Positions 8,094 through 16,885 of a DNA stretch of 64,000 nucleotides are shown here, piece after piece; positions within the stretch are counted from its first letter, which is position 1, and each line of letters begins with the position of its first letter. The position numbers were made by a program, and so were the translations under genes. This DNA is from Bacteroidaceae bacterium (GTDB lineage Bacteria; Bacteroidota; Bacteroidia; Bacteroidales; Bacteroidaceae), in NCBI GenBank assembly GCA_017429525.1, contig JAFROT010000013.1:186001-250000 (forward strand), in the 5' to 3' direction. The notes beneath the pieces were generated by a model. The model did no database searches. It saw only the letters and a list, made by a program, of their open reading frames with translations, and was not told where the DNA came from.

Positions 8094-10313
8094 TCATCGG
8101 AAGCGTGAGGTGTCGACTGCCTCATGCTGCTTCTCCTTATAGCCTCCGAACTTGTAGGAGACGGTGAAGCCAAGAGAACGGAAGCAGGAGTAGCGGTTGA
8201 TGACATACTGAGGTGTGGCAACCGAATTGCTGCCAGCACCCGCAGAAGGAGTGTAATCCATTCGTGGCGAGATGCCTGCTGTTCGGAAGAGGTCGCCAGT
8301 GAAAACAATCAGGCGTAGGCAATCGTTCAGGAGGGAATAGCGAAGCTTAAGGTCAAGATTGCCTGATGCGGGCAGATCATACAAGCCTTGTATGCCAGCC
8401 GTTCGGACGAAGCCATTGACGACGAGCTGCAGACGGGGCAGACGGGGAAGCGTGACCGTAGCATTGAGAATGCCGAAGAGGGCAAGCTTATGGCGACGGA
8501 TGGTAGCAGCATCGTCAATGAAATAATCGTCAATACGAATCTGGTCGCGCATACCAATAGCCGTGACTCGGGCATCGAGCCAACGACCGACTTTGAAGGG
8601 TGCAGAGAGACGGAGGTTCAACTGCTGAAGATAACGGAAGTTGACATTTCGATAGATCTCGACCAATCGAAGGGGCGATTGATAGAGGAGCTGAACGAAA
8701 TAGTCGTCGGTGTAAGCATAATTGAGGGAGAAGATATACTTGTTACGGAGAATGTACTGTAGCGATGCCGAGTACTCGCGGCTGGGACGAAGATCGGGCG
8801 TGCCCTGAATCTCAGAATAGCGCCCCATGTAGGAGGTGGTCTTCTGGAGCGCCCAGTAGTCGGGATAGTCCTTATCGGAGTTAATGCTCAACTGAAGCGT
8901 GTGGCCATCGGCTGGCAAGAAGGTAAGATTCAGCACGGGATAGGGGTCCCAACGGCAGCGCTCGGGCGTGGAATAGTACTCGGCAGCAAGTGAGGCGCTT
9001 GCCATGAGACGCGCAGAAAAGGTATGGGCGAGCGAGGCATAGAGATTGAGGGTGCGCTCACGGCGTAAGGAGGAGAGGGAGGATGGAAGGGTTGCGGAGG
9101 TAGCGGAACCACTGCTACTGCCTACGCTAAGGAGAGGAGAGAAATCCTGATAGCTGTGATCGCGGCTGTGGGTAAGGAAGATGCCGTAGTTGAGAGTCCA
9201 AGAGTGAGGCAGGGCGTGCTCTTGGTCGAGGTGGATGCGGTAGCGAGTAATGCGCTGACGACTGTCGGTGATCAGGTCCAACCGCTCTCCGAGGAGGTCG
9301 CTGCTGAGGGTTTCATTCTTGGGCGAAACGTAGTTGGTCAGTTCACCTGTTGCGGTTAGGCCGAAGGGCATGCGGTAGTCGATGCGCAAGTCGTGGAGAG
9401 TGGGGCGACGGTTGATCTGCGAGGTAGAGGCCTCTGAGCCTGTGGTGAGATCGCGGGTATGAGACGTAGTGAACGTTGAATAGTAGGTGGCAGAGAGGCG
9501 GTGCTTCTTGCCGAAGTCATGGTCAAAGCCAAGGCGAAACTGATGTTCGTGGCGGCGCCCTTCGGCTATCTGATGCATGGAAAGGGGGATGACGGTAGTC
9601 AACGTACCGCGCTGGATAGCACTGGAACTGTTGCTGCGCCCTAAACTCAAGGATATCTCGTCGTCGGCAAGAGGATCAAGGAGTGTGTGGCGTGCTTCCT
9701 TGTCGGTAATGGAATAGGAGCGACCATGAGCGTGCTGGTAAAGGAAATCGAGACAGGAGCGATTGTGCTGCCAGAGGATATTGGCACGCTGTACGTAGTC
9801 GTCGAAATAGCGATGCCGATACTGAGCCAACGCTTCGCCCTGCAAGGTCCGATTGCCCTCGGCACGACGGAGGTGCAGGTTGATGGCAGCGCCACGGATG
9901 CCATACTGCGGTGGAGCCGACAGCATGACCTCGGCATCCTTCAGTCGGCTGACGGGCATAGCCTTCAACAGCGATGCCAGTTGATCGGCAGTCAGCGACT
10001 GCGGCTTATCATCGATGATGACGGTAACCGCCCGACCGCCAAGGGTCAACGACTCGCCTTGCTCGGTGATGCCAGGCAGGTACTTCAGCGCCTCGAAGAC
10101 ATTGTCGACCGCTCGGTTCTCCACCAGTCGTGGCAAGTCGTAGACAAGCTTACCTGCCTCGGCACGGACCAGCGGGCGCTCGCCTTCGACCATCAGTTCG
10201 GGCATCTGAGTCAAGAGAGAATCGAGGCGGAGGCTGTCGGCCTCCACCTCGGTCTGTGCGCTGGCTGTCGCAGCCATGCACAGGAGTGTAATTAAAAAGA
10301 GTATTTGCTTCAT
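8094..10313 (-). CDS. TonB-dependent-receptor-like outer membrane beta-barrel protein
   Basis: 739 residues. Signal peptide MKQILFLITLLCMAATASAQ, a short plug-like domain (about 35-150, LPRLVENRAVDNVFEALKYL...GRAVTVIID) and a long barrel of alternating aromatic strands ending in YSCFRSLGFTVSYKFGGYK. It lacks the carboxypeptidase-like N-terminal repeat of SusC proteins and resembles the Bacteroidetes OMP_b-brl_3 group. The ATG at 10313 fits the signal peptide and the promoter box at 10345-10352. It is divergent from a histidine kinase/response regulator pair across about 150 bases, so regulation by that pair is likely. The ligand is unknown. Confidence 0.8.
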   Translation of the reverse strand: MKQILFLITLLCMAATASAQTEVEADSLRLDSLLTQMPELMVEGERPLVRAEAGKLVYDLPRLVENRAVDNVFEALKYLPGITEQGESLTLGGRAVTVIIDDKPQSLTADQLASLLKAMPVSRLKDAEVMLSAPPQYGIRGAAINLHLRRAEGNRTLQGEALAQYRHRYFDDYVQRANILWQHNRSCLDFLYQHAHGRSYSITDKEARHTLLDPLADDEISLSLGRSNSSSAIQRGTLTTVIPLSMHQIAEGRRHEHQFRLGFDHDFGKKHRLSATYYSTFTTSHTRDLTTGSEASTSQINRRPTLHDLRIDYRMPFGLTATGELTNYVSPKNETLSSDLLGERLDLITDSRQRITRYRIHLDQEHALPHSWTLNYGIFLTHSRDHSYQDFSPLLSVGSSSGSATSATLPSSLSSLRRERTLNLYASLAHTFSARLMASASLAAEYYSTPERCRWDPYPVLNLTFLPADGHTLQLSINSDKDYPDYWALQKTTSYMGRYSEIQGTPDLRPSREYSASLQYILRNKYIFSLNYAYTDDYFVQLLYQSPLRLVEIYRNVNFRYLQQLNLRLSAPFKVGRWLDARVTAIGMRDQIRIDDYFIDDAATIRRHKLALFGILNATVTLPRLPRLQLVVNGFVRTAGIQGLYDLPASGNLDLKLRYSLLNDCLRLIVFTGDLFRTAGISPRMDYTPSAGAGSNSVATPQYVINRYSCFRSLGFTVSYKFGGYKEKQHEAVDTSRFR

Positions 10314-10344
10314 CGCGTTCTGTTGTTTTTGGTGATTTCGGCGG

Positions 10345-10459
10345 CAAAGGTACATCGATATGCTGAGCCTGACAAGACCGTGCGCCTTACCAAGTCTTAA
10401 CAAAAGTCTTATTTAGTCTTAACACCTCTTGCGCGTGTACCTTATTATTTATACCTTTG
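10345..10459. promoter_or_regulatory. Divergent promoters of the barrel receptor and the two-component genes
   Basis: Minus-strand TACCTTTG at 10345-10352 faces plus-strand TACCTTTG at 10452-10459. The 100 bases between contain repeated AGTCTTA/AACAAAAGTCTTA words at about 10394-10423 (three AGTCTTA copies), which are good candidates for response-regulator binding. Confidence 0.6.
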
Positions 10460-10467
10460 CGGCCGAT

Positions 10468-12183
10468 ATGAAACTACCCTCGACATACATGGCCGCTCTG
10501 GTCATCGCATCCCTGGTGGCTGTCTTCGGCTATCAGGTGTATTGGCTCACGCGTCTCTACGGCACGATGCGCGAGCAGATGGAGGTGAACATCACCGAAG
10601 CCCTGCACACGGCCGACTACGACGAGATGATGTGGCGCGTGGACAGTCTGCGCCGCATAGGCAACATCCACGGCAACATCGACGTCAGCGCCGGCTACGA
10701 TCTGGAGAATCGTCTCGGCATCGTGCACAGCAGCACAGAGGTTCAGGACTCCGACCGCCAGAAGAAACGTGCCAGCCTCTATGTCATCAACAACTACTCC
10801 ACGCCTGGCAAGTACACCTACGACGATGAGCAAAAACGTGGAACATGGGAACCGTGGCAAGGCCGCTGGAGAAGCGCTGATTCGAACGTCGTGGAGGGAG
10901 ACCGCGAGGACGAGGAACCGCTGCACGAACGTCCTGCACCTCGCAAGCTGGCCATCTACCTCCAACAGGGCTTTCATGCCGCCGTCGACGTCCTGAGCCA
11001 ACCCAACTTCCTGCGTATGGACTCGCTGCTGACGGCGAAGCTGCAGACGCTGGGCGTGCACGAGCCGCATCGACTGCTGGTGCTGAAACGAGGCGAACTG
11101 GTCACTTTCATCGAAGGTGCTGACCCCGACTCCCTCTTGCGAGTCTTGGGGCCTGAGCTCTATCGTCAGGTGCTCGACACGATGAAAAATGTCCGGCGCG
11201 AAGCAATGACCGACACGCTGGCCTCTGCCGTGACTGGCAACTTCAATGCCTCAAAACCCTTGCAGGAACTGTACATGGAGTTCGATGCCTCCTCGCTGAC
11301 CAGCTACTGCCTGCAGTTGCCCCCGCTGCAAAGCATCGTGCTGCGTCAGATGGCTGGCATCCTGACCATGTCGCTCATCATCCTCGTGCTGCTCTGCTTC
11401 TCGTTCTACTATATCATCCGCGTGTTGCTACGCCAACGGACGTTGGAGGAGATGAAGACCGATTTCACCAACAACATCACCCACGAACTGAAGACGCCTA
11501 TTGCCGTAGCCTACGCCGCCAACGATGCCTTGCTGAACTTCGGCCGAGACGTAGACCCCGAACAACGCCGTCACTACCTCAGCATCTGCCAGCAACAGTT
11601 GACCCAGCTCTCCGGATTAGTGGAGCAGATATTGGCACTCTCCATGGAGCGACGCAGCAACTTCGTCCTCCAACGGGAGGAAGTGGTATTGACAGCGCTG
11701 CTGACGCCCCTGTTGGAGCAACAGCGACTGAAAGCCGGCAAGCCCGTTCGATTCAGCATCGACATCGATCCCAAAGATTTGACGGTCTATGCCGACCGAA
11801 CGCATCTGTCGGGTATCCTGTCCAACCTGATTGACAATGCCGTGAAATACAGCGAAGACAAGGCTGACATTAGTATCACATGCCGGACGACCGATGATGG
11901 CCAGTCAACAGAAATCATTGTCGCAGACCATGGCATTGGCATCCCCGAACGTGCGTTGTCTCACATCTTCGACCGCTTCTATCGGGTGCCCAAAGGTAAT
12001 CGGCATGATGTCAAAGGCTATGGCCTTGGACTCTACTACGTCAAGACTATGGTGGACCGACATGGATGGCACATCAGCGCTGAGAGCCATTTAGGCGAGG
12101 GATCACGGTTCACCATTGCACTCTGTAAAAAAACATTCATAGCCACCCCTCAGATTAACATCAACCCAAATTCAACGACCTAA
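10468..12183 (+). CDS. Membrane sensor histidine kinase
   Basis: 571 residues: N-terminal membrane helix (about 7-25), a periplasmic region of about 280 residues, a second helix (about 300-322, MSLIILVLLCFSFYYIIRVLL), then the H-box NITHELKTPIAVAYA with phospho-acceptor His339, N-box LSNLIDNAVKYSE and the ATP-binding G boxes (DHGIGIPE, GYGLGLYYVK). This is a standard HisKA/HATPase_c kinase. The start at 10468 leaves only about 9 bases after the promoter box, so the mRNA may be nearly leaderless; the longer frame begins inside the promoter. The response regulator follows after 7 bases. Confidence 0.9.
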   Translation: MKLPSTYMAALVIASLVAVFGYQVYWLTRLYGTMREQMEVNITEALHTADYDEMMWRVDSLRRIGNIHGNIDVSAGYDLENRLGIVHSSTEVQDSDRQKKRASLYVINNYSTPGKYTYDDEQKRGTWEPWQGRWRSADSNVVEGDREDEEPLHERPAPRKLAIYLQQGFHAAVDVLSQPNFLRMDSLLTAKLQTLGVHEPHRLLVLKRGELVTFIEGADPDSLLRVLGPELYRQVLDTMKNVRREAMTDTLASAVTGNFNASKPLQELYMEFDASSLTSYCLQLPPLQSIVLRQMAGILTMSLIILVLLCFSFYYIIRVLLRQRTLEEMKTDFTNNITHELKTPIAVAYAANDALLNFGRDVDPEQRRHYLSICQQQLTQLSGLVEQILALSMERRSNFVLQREEVVLTALLTPLLEQQRLKAGKPVRFSIDIDPKDLTVYADRTHLSGILSNLIDNAVKYSEDKADISITCRTTDDGQSTEIIVADHGIGIPERALSHIFDRFYRVPKGNRHDVKGYGLGLYYVKTMVDRHGWHISAESHLGEGSRFTIALCKKTFIATPQININPNSTT

Positions 12184-12190
12184 CAGCCCC

Positions 12191-12886
12191 ATGCCTACTA
12201 TCCATATCCTGCTGGCAGAAGACGAGCCGCAATTGGCACAAATCCTGCAAGAGACGCTGGCAAGCGAAAACTTTGATATCACAACTGTCGGAGACGGCAT
12301 TGAAGCTCTGCAACGATACGAGCAAGAACGACCTGACATTCTTGTCGTCGATGTCATGATGCCTCGCATGGATGGCTTCGAGCTCGTCCGCCGCATCCGA
12401 CGCAATGACCAGCAGACGCCCGTCCTGTTCCTGACCGCCCGTTCATCTATCGACGATGTCGTCAAGGGATTTGAGCTGGGCGCTAATGACTACTTGAAGA
12501 AACCTTTTGGTATGCGAGAGCTGATTGTGCGCATCAGAGCGCTCGTCAGCAGGGCAACGCCCAGCACACCTTCCCTACCCTCTCCCAATACATTCTCAAT
12601 CGGTCATTACCTGTTTCATGTTACCGGGCAAAGACTCGTTCATGTTCCAAGCGGTCAGACATCGGAACTCAGTCATCGTGAGGCCGAAATCCTGAGAGCG
12701 CTATGCCAGCACCGCGGCGAGGTCGTCGAGAGTCGCGACCTTCTGCTTACGCTTTGGGGCGACGACTCCATCTGGAATGCGCGTTCGTTGCATGTATTCA
12801 TCACTAAATTGCGCCACCGCCTGCAACAAGATCCGGCGCTACGTCTTGTCAACGTGCGAGGAATTGGCTACAAGTTGTTGGAATAA
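12191..12886 (+). CDS. OmpR-family response regulator
   Basis: 231 residues: receiver domain with the acidic pocket AEDEP, phospho-acceptor Asp54 in LVVDVMMP, conserved Thr in LFLTARSS and Lys in DYLKKPFG; then a winged-helix OmpR/PhoB DNA-binding domain (about 135-230) ending LVNVRGIGYKLLE. It is partner to the kinase that ends 7 bases upstream and presumably controls the divergent barrel receptor. Confidence 0.92.
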   Translation: MPTIHILLAEDEPQLAQILQETLASENFDITTVGDGIEALQRYEQERPDILVVDVMMPRMDGFELVRRIRRNDQQTPVLFLTARSSIDDVVKGFELGANDYLKKPFGMRELIVRIRALVSRATPSTPSLPSPNTFSIGHYLFHVTGQRLVHVPSGQTSELSHREAEILRALCQHRGEVVESRDLLLTLWGDDSIWNARSLHVFITKLRHRLQQDPALRLVNVRGIGYKLLE

Positions 12887-12906
12887 GAGAGAGGAGGGAA
12901 AACGCT

Positions 12907-13851
12907 TCAGGCTTGTGAAGGCCGTTGGAGATAGGTCTCTATGGCCTGCCGCATCGCTTGCTGGCCAAGGGCGGCGATGAGAGGTCCTTTGTCGTAGTCG
13001 AAGCCATCGTAGTCGGTCATAGGGATATCGGCCAGGATATCAGGCCGACAGAGCTGGAGCGCGAGGGCTGCGTTCTGACGGATGGCGATGGAGAGTGCAC
13101 GGTCGACGAGCGTGATGTAGTTGACGTCGAGGTCGTCGGGCAGCAGACGGTCGAGCAGTTCCGCGCGCGAAGGCAATGAGGGCAGATGCCTGCGGATGGG
13201 ATTCTGTTGAGCTCGCTTGCGGGCCAAGCGTGCTTCCACCTGCCTGAGTTCCTCCTCCTCCCGCTCTTGCCGGCGCCGATTGATTCCCTCGAAATCCGGA
13301 GCGCTCACATTGACCGCTGCGAGGAGATCGCCATCATGACGCTCGACGGCGCTGAGAGGCAGCGGGTTGACCACACCACCGTCGACGAGCATCATCCCCT
13401 CGCGACGGACAGGACTGAAGACGGCAGGCATGGAGATGCTGGCACGGATGGCCTCGTAAAGGCTACCACTGCGGAAGACGACCTCGCGCCCTGTGGCGCA
13501 ATCGGTGGCAACAGCGCAATAGGGAATGGGCAGCTCGCGGATGTCCACGTCGGGGACAACCTCTTTCATCGCCTCGATGACGCGCTCGCCCTTCATCAGA
13601 TGAGTGAGGCTAAGCGAAAGGTCTGTGAGCCGCCACATCTTTGAACGGTCGAGGTCGAACATCCACTGTTTGAAATCCTGCAAGCGACCGGCCGCGAACA
13701 TGCCTCCGACAAGTGCGCCCATAGAACAGCCTGCCACCGAGGTGATGCTAAAGCCCTGCTGCTCGAGCTCCTCGATAGCACCGATATGTGCAAGGCCTCG
13801 CGCACCGCCACTGGAGAGGACGAGGGCTACGTTGTGTGATGGGAGTGACAA
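12907..13851 (-). CDS. Patatin-like phospholipase (RssA type)
   Basis: 314 residues with the patatin catalytic set: oxyanion motif SGGARG (14-19), nucleophile Ser43 in GCSMG and catalytic Asp157 in VDGGV. There is no signal peptide or surface barrel, so this is the cytoplasmic RssA-like type that hydrolyses acyl esters of phospholipids. A charged linker (RRRQEREEEELRQVEARLARKRAQ) follows at about 195-220. It is convergent with the response regulator (20-base gap). No clear promoter box is visible; the 5' flank holds ATTAACAGATTAA-like repeats (13850-13889). Confidence 0.85.
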   Translation of the reverse strand: MSLPSHNVALVLSSGGARGLAHIGAIEELEQQGFSITSVAGCSMGALVGGMFAAGRLQDFKQWMFDLDRSKMWRLTDLSLSLTHLMKGERVIEAMKEVVPDVDIRELPIPYCAVATDCATGREVVFRSGSLYEAIRASISMPAVFSPVRREGMMLVDGGVVNPLPLSAVERHDGDLLAAVNVSAPDFEGINRRRQEREEEELRQVEARLARKRAQQNPIRRHLPSLPSRAELLDRLLPDDLDVNYITLVDRALSIAIRQNAALALQLCRPDILADIPMTDYDGFDYDKGPLIAALGQQAMRQAIETYLQRPSQA

Positions 13852-13889
13852 ATTAGCAGATTAACAGGTTAACAAATTAACAGATTAAG
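13850..13889. repeat. Short AT-rich repeats upstream of the patatin gene
   Basis: Four imperfect copies of an eight-to-ten base word (ATTAGCAGATTAACAGGTT, then AACAAATTAACAGATTAA). Simple repeats of this kind also occur at 34801 and 56503 and are probably slippage products. Confidence 0.6.
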
Positions 13890-13909
13890 TCAAGGGCTAG
13901 GGGCCTAGA

Positions 13910-13988
13910 GTTTTCGTTTACGTTTACGTTATCGTTACCGTTTTCGTTTACGTTTTCGTTATCGTTGCCGTTTTCGTTGCCGTTACCG
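13910..13988. repeat. CGTTTTCGTTTACG-type degenerate tandem repeat, copy 1
   Basis: About thirteen six-base units (CGTTTT, CGTTTA, CGTTAC, CGTTAT, CGTTGC) run up to and just across the stop codon of the hydroxyacid dehydrogenase at 13983. Read on the minus strand it contains AACGAAAACGGTAACGATAA, which is also present on the plus strand at 16727-16748, so the two tracts are inverted relative to each other. Confidence 0.85.
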
Positions 13989-14963
13989 GTTGACGACATG
14001 AACAGGATGGCCTCCGGCGAAGGCTGCGACGTTCTGGACGGCAATAGCAATCAGGCGCTGACGCGCCTCACGTGTAGCCCAGGCGATGTGAGGCGTCAGG
14101 TAGCAGCGTGGAGCGGTGAGCAAGGGATTGGCTGATGAAGGCGGCTCGACGGAAAGGACATCGGCACAATAAGCTGCCAGCCGATTGGCCGCGAGCGCTT
14201 CAGCTACAGCCGACTCGTCAACGAGCGGACCACGGCCTGTGTTGACGAGAATAGCCGTCGGGCGCATGCGTGCGAGCGATTCCTTATTAATCATCCCGCA
14301 CGTGGTAGGCGTCAGGGGGCAGTGGAGCGAGAGGACGTCGGACTCTTCCAACAGTCGTTCCCATTCTACGCTCTCGACGCCGACAGGCAAAGCCTCGGGT
14401 TGACGCGAAGTCACAGCCAGGACACGCATGCCGAAGGCCAGCGCTATGCGAGCTACGGCAGAGCCTATGTTGCCAAGGCCATAGATGCCGAAGGTCTTGC
14501 CCGACAATTCCGTCAAGGGCGTGTCGGCCCAGAAGAAGTCGGGCGAGACAGACCAACAAGAAGGTCGGTCGGCTGACAGCTGGCGATTGGCTGCGGCATA
14601 GTGAGCAACGCTGGTGGTGACATTCAACAGATGTGCAAAGACGAGCTGAGCCACGCTGTCGGTGCTGTAGGCCGGGATGTTGGTGACTACAATGCCTCTT
14701 GCGCTTGCGGCCTTGAGGTCGACTACGTTATAGCCTGTAGCCAGGACTCCAATACAGCGCAATGCTGGAAGCGCTTCTATGACTTCGGCTGGGAACGCAA
14801 CCTTATTGGTCAGCACGGCCTCAGCGCCGGCACAACGCTCAACGGTCTGGTCGGGACGCGTGCGGTCGTACACCTGGACCTGCACGTCGGGGAGCGCCGT
14901 GAGTGCGTCCCACGACAAATCGGTCTGCGTGACGGAATAGCCGTCAAGAATCACTATCTTCAT
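13983..14963 (-). CDS. D-isomer-specific 2-hydroxyacid dehydrogenase (glycerate/hydroxypyruvate reductase type)
   Basis: 326 residues. NAD(P)-binding motif GIYGLGNIGSAVAR (159-172) and the catalytic triad Arg244 (NTGRG), Glu273 (SVEPP) and His292 (TPHIAW). The length and the GVLATGYNVVDLKAA segment fit glycerate dehydrogenases that reduce hydroxypyruvate or glyoxylate; the exact substrate is open. The ATG at 14963 (MKIVILDGYSV) is used, because the 68 extra residues of the longer frame are not family-like and contain the promoter box TAAATTTG (15008-15015). Confidence 0.88.
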   Translation of the reverse strand: MKIVILDGYSVTQTDLSWDALTALPDVQVQVYDRTRPDQTVERCAGAEAVLTNKVAFPAEVIEALPALRCIGVLATGYNVVDLKAASARGIVVTNIPAYSTDSVAQLVFAHLLNVTTSVAHYAAANRQLSADRPSCWSVSPDFFWADTPLTELSGKTFGIYGLGNIGSAVARIALAFGMRVLAVTSRQPEALPVGVESVEWERLLEESDVLSLHCPLTPTTCGMINKESLARMRPTAILVNTGRGPLVDESAVAEALAANRLAAYCADVLSVEPPSSANPLLTAPRCYLTPHIAWATREARQRLIAIAVQNVAAFAGGHPVHVVNR

Positions 14964-15131
14964 ATTTCTTGCACGCTCTTTTACGCGTGTTCGTCTGATT
15001 TCGGCTACAAATTTACAATTAATAGAGCGATTGGCCAAAAGAATACCGCCAAATCGTAGAAATGCGGTTGAAATGAAAGGAAAAATAGGAGAAAAAGCAG
15101 GCGAGAAGTAGGCCATTTGAAAATAAAACCT

Positions 15132-15139
15132 TATCTTTG
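15132..15139 (+). promoter_or_regulatory. Promoter -7 box of the rubrerythrin gene
   Basis: TATCTTTG. It lies 313 bases upstream of the rubrerythrin ATG, so the transcript would carry the whole inverted-repeat element in its leader. No box was seen between the element and the gene. Confidence 0.7.
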
Positions 15140-15224
15140 CGGACGCGAATAGATATAAACGCTTCAACAGCGCGCTCTGAAGGGTCGAAGCGACCTGACA
15201 ATGAGCAACCGATAACGCAAACCC

Positions 15225-15420
15225 TTAAGGTGGGTTCTAATAATTAGCTTCAGATGATTTGTAGCTAATTTTCGAGAGGATTCACACTTTAGACCGCCGA
15301 AGCATAGCGGGCTATGGTTCAAGGCCTAAAGTGCGAAGCATCCGAAAAGGAGCACAAAGCATCGAAGCAAATGAGAGACCTGCCAATGACATAAATACTA
15401 ATTTTTAGAACACACCTTAA
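15225..15420. repeat. 196-bp element with 23-bp terminal inverted repeats (MITE-like or structured leader RNA)
   Basis: Ends 15225-15247 and 15398-15420 are inverted copies matching at 21 of 23 positions, starting TTAAGG and finishing CCTTAA. Inside are further nested complementary segments: CACTTTAG (15284-15292 area) with CTAAAGTG (about 15323-15331), AGCATAGCGGGCTATG, and GCTTCAGATGATTTG with CAAAGCATCGAAGC. No reading frame is present. The whole can fold into one long branched hairpin between the promoter and the rubrerythrin start. A MITE fits best; a regulatory RNA is the alternative. Confidence 0.7.
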
Positions 15421-15452
15421 AACAAACGTCAAATCTTTAACTTTTAGCAACG

Positions 15453-15995
15453 ATGAAAGAATTGAAAGGAACCCGCACCGAGCAAAACCTCAAGGAGGCT
15501 TTTGCAGGCGAATCAATGGCCCGCAACAAATACACTTATTTTGCTTCGAAGGCCAAGAAGGACGGCTACGTACAGATAGCAGCCATTTTCGAAGAGACAG
15601 CAGCCAACGAGAAGGAGCATGCCAAGATGTGGTACAAATACCTGAACGGCGGCGGCATCAGCGACACGATGACCAACCTGGCCGACGCAGCTGCAGGCGA
15701 GAACTTTGAGTGGACCGACATGTACGACCGCATGGCTCGCGAGGCTCGCGAGGAAGGCTTCGACGAGATTGCCGCCAAGTTCGAGATGGTAGGCGCTATC
15801 GAGAAGCACCACGAGGAGCGCTACCGCAAGTTGCTGAAGAACATAGAGGACAAGCGCGTATTCTCGAAAGAGGGTGACGTCATCTGGCAGTGCGCCAACT
15901 GCGGCCACATCGTGATCGGCAAGGAGGCACCTGAGCTCTGCCCCGTCTGCGCGCACCCACAGTCCTACTTCCAGGTGCTGGCTGAGAACTATTGA
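15453..15995 (+). CDS. rbr: Rubrerythrin
   Basis: 180 residues: four-helix ferritin-like domain with the two diiron EKEH/EKHH-type motifs ([12 protein letters not shown] near 50 and [12 protein letters not shown] near 115) and a C-terminal rubredoxin domain binding Fe(SCys)4 through CANCGHIV and CPVCAHP. Rubrerythrins reduce hydrogen peroxide with electrons from NAD(P)H via rubredoxin and protect anaerobes from oxygen. The gene is monocistronic behind the inverted-repeat element. Codon choice is strongly biased (AAG, CGC, GAG), as expected for a highly expressed gene. Confidence 0.95.
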   Translation: MKELKGTRTEQNLKEAFAGESMARNKYTYFASKAKKDGYVQIAAIFEETAANEKEHAKMWYKYLNGGGISDTMTNLADAAAGENFEWTDMYDRMAREAREEGFDEIAAKFEMVGAIEKHHEERYRKLLKNIEDKRVFSKEGDVIWQCANCGHIVIGKEAPELCPVCAHPQSYFQVLAENY

Positions 15996-16002
15996 ACTCC
16001 TA

Positions 16003-16150
16003 CCAACCAACGGACGCATAGCACTGTGCGAACGGACGCATAGCGCTGTGCGAACGGACGTGTAGCCTCATACATACGGACGCGAAGGGCCTCACGTACA
16101 GACGTGAAGCCCTTCGTGAGTGGACGTGCAGGGCTATGCGAATAGATGCC
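16003..16150. repeat. Degenerate CGGACGCATAGC repeats with a hairpin
   Basis: After the rubrerythrin stop come about six imperfect 20-22 base units built on CGGACG(C/T)(A/G)TAGC. Two of them pair into a strong stem: GAAGGGCCTCACGT (16084-16097) with ACGTGAAGCCCTTC (16102-16115). There is no T run, so it may stabilise the 3' end rather than terminate. Confidence 0.6.
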
Positions 16151-16165
16151 TGTAGGCTTGTCGGC

Positions 16166-16705
16166 CTAAAGGCCTGAGAAATACTTATAGAGAGGTGCTA
16201 TCATCGAGGCTTGCATGAAGTCGCCTCGGAGTAGCATCTCTTTGACTTCAGATGGGCTGAATGTATAGATCTCGATGTCCTCGTTGGCATCGAGATGCTG
16301 TTGGGCTTGCTTCGTTACCCCGACGGCCAGATAGCTGTGGGTGATGTTGTTCATGGCGCTGGCGTTACACGTGTACTGCATCGTCTCGGTCCATTCGCCT
16401 CCGGCATAACCAGTCTCCTCAAGGAGTTCACGTTTGGCAGCTTCCATCGGATCTTCACCCTCCTCAACACATCCGGCCACGAGTTCGAAGCATGTACGAC
16501 GGAGGCCATGACGGTATTGGCGGATGATAACCATCTGACCATCAGCCGTCACGGCAATGACGTTGACAAAGGTTGGATATTCCAGGACGTAGTACTCGTC
16601 GTGGATGCGCCCATCGGGCAACTGGCAGGTGTCGCGCCGAGCAGTCAGCCACGGACGACGAAAGAGGTATTCACTCTTGAGGATTTTCCAATCAAGATTT
16701 CTCAT
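16166..16705 (-). CDS. NUDIX hydrolase, ADP-ribose pyrophosphatase-like
   Basis: 179 residues with a complete Nudix box, from GCVEEGEDPMEAAKREL to LEETGY, preceded by the ADP-ribose pyrophosphatase-like stretch VIIRQYRHGLRRTCFELVAG. The family hydrolyses nucleoside diphosphates linked to another moiety, here probably ADP-ribose. It is co-directional with rhaB, 180 bases downstream of it, separated by the 12-bp tandem repeat; no separate promoter box was recognised. Confidence 0.88.
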   Translation of the reverse strand: MRNLDWKILKSEYLFRRPWLTARRDTCQLPDGRIHDEYYVLEYPTFVNVIAVTADGQMVIIRQYRHGLRRTCFELVAGCVEEGEDPMEAAKRELLEETGYAGGEWTETMQYTCNASAMNNITHSYLAVGVTKQAQQHLDANEDIEIYTFSPSEVKEMLLRGDFMQASMIAPLYKYFSGL

Positions 16706-16708
16706 AAA

Positions 16709-16830
16709 CGGAAACGATAACTTTTTTGACGAAAACGGTAACGATAACGAAAACGTAAACGAAAACGTAAACGAAAACGTAAACGAAAACGTAAACGAAA
16801 ACGTAAACGAAAACGTAAACGAAAACTTTA
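16709..16830. repeat. 12-bp tandem repeat (GAAAACGTAAAC)n, copy 2
   Basis: Six perfect head-to-tail copies at 16749-16820, with degenerate copies on the left (AACGGTAACGATAAC from 16732). It sits between the NUDIX start and the rhaB stop. It has an open frame on the plus strand (Asn-Glu-Asn-Val repeats) but no gene character. It is the inverted relative of the tract at 13910-13988. Confidence 0.95.
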
Positions 16831-16885
16831 GCCCATTAGACCTTTGGCCTTTGACTCAATCTATTAATTCGTTGGCCTCTCGCCC

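Noticed and set aside
8094-10313. SusC-type receptor
   Set aside because: No carboxypeptidase-like N-terminal repeat, no typical SusC TonB box and no SusD gene alongside; kept as a general TonB-dependent-receptor-like barrel.
10429-10467. Upstream extension of the histidine kinase
   Set aside because: The 13 extra codons contain the promoter box TACCTTTG and would be outside the transcript.
14964-15167. 68-residue N-terminal extension of the hydroxyacid dehydrogenase
   Set aside because: The family starts at MKIVILDGYSV, and the extension contains the promoter box.
15019-15201. 60-codon minus-strand frame between dehydrogenase and rubrerythrin
   Set aside because: Overlaps both divergent promoters and has no family resemblance.
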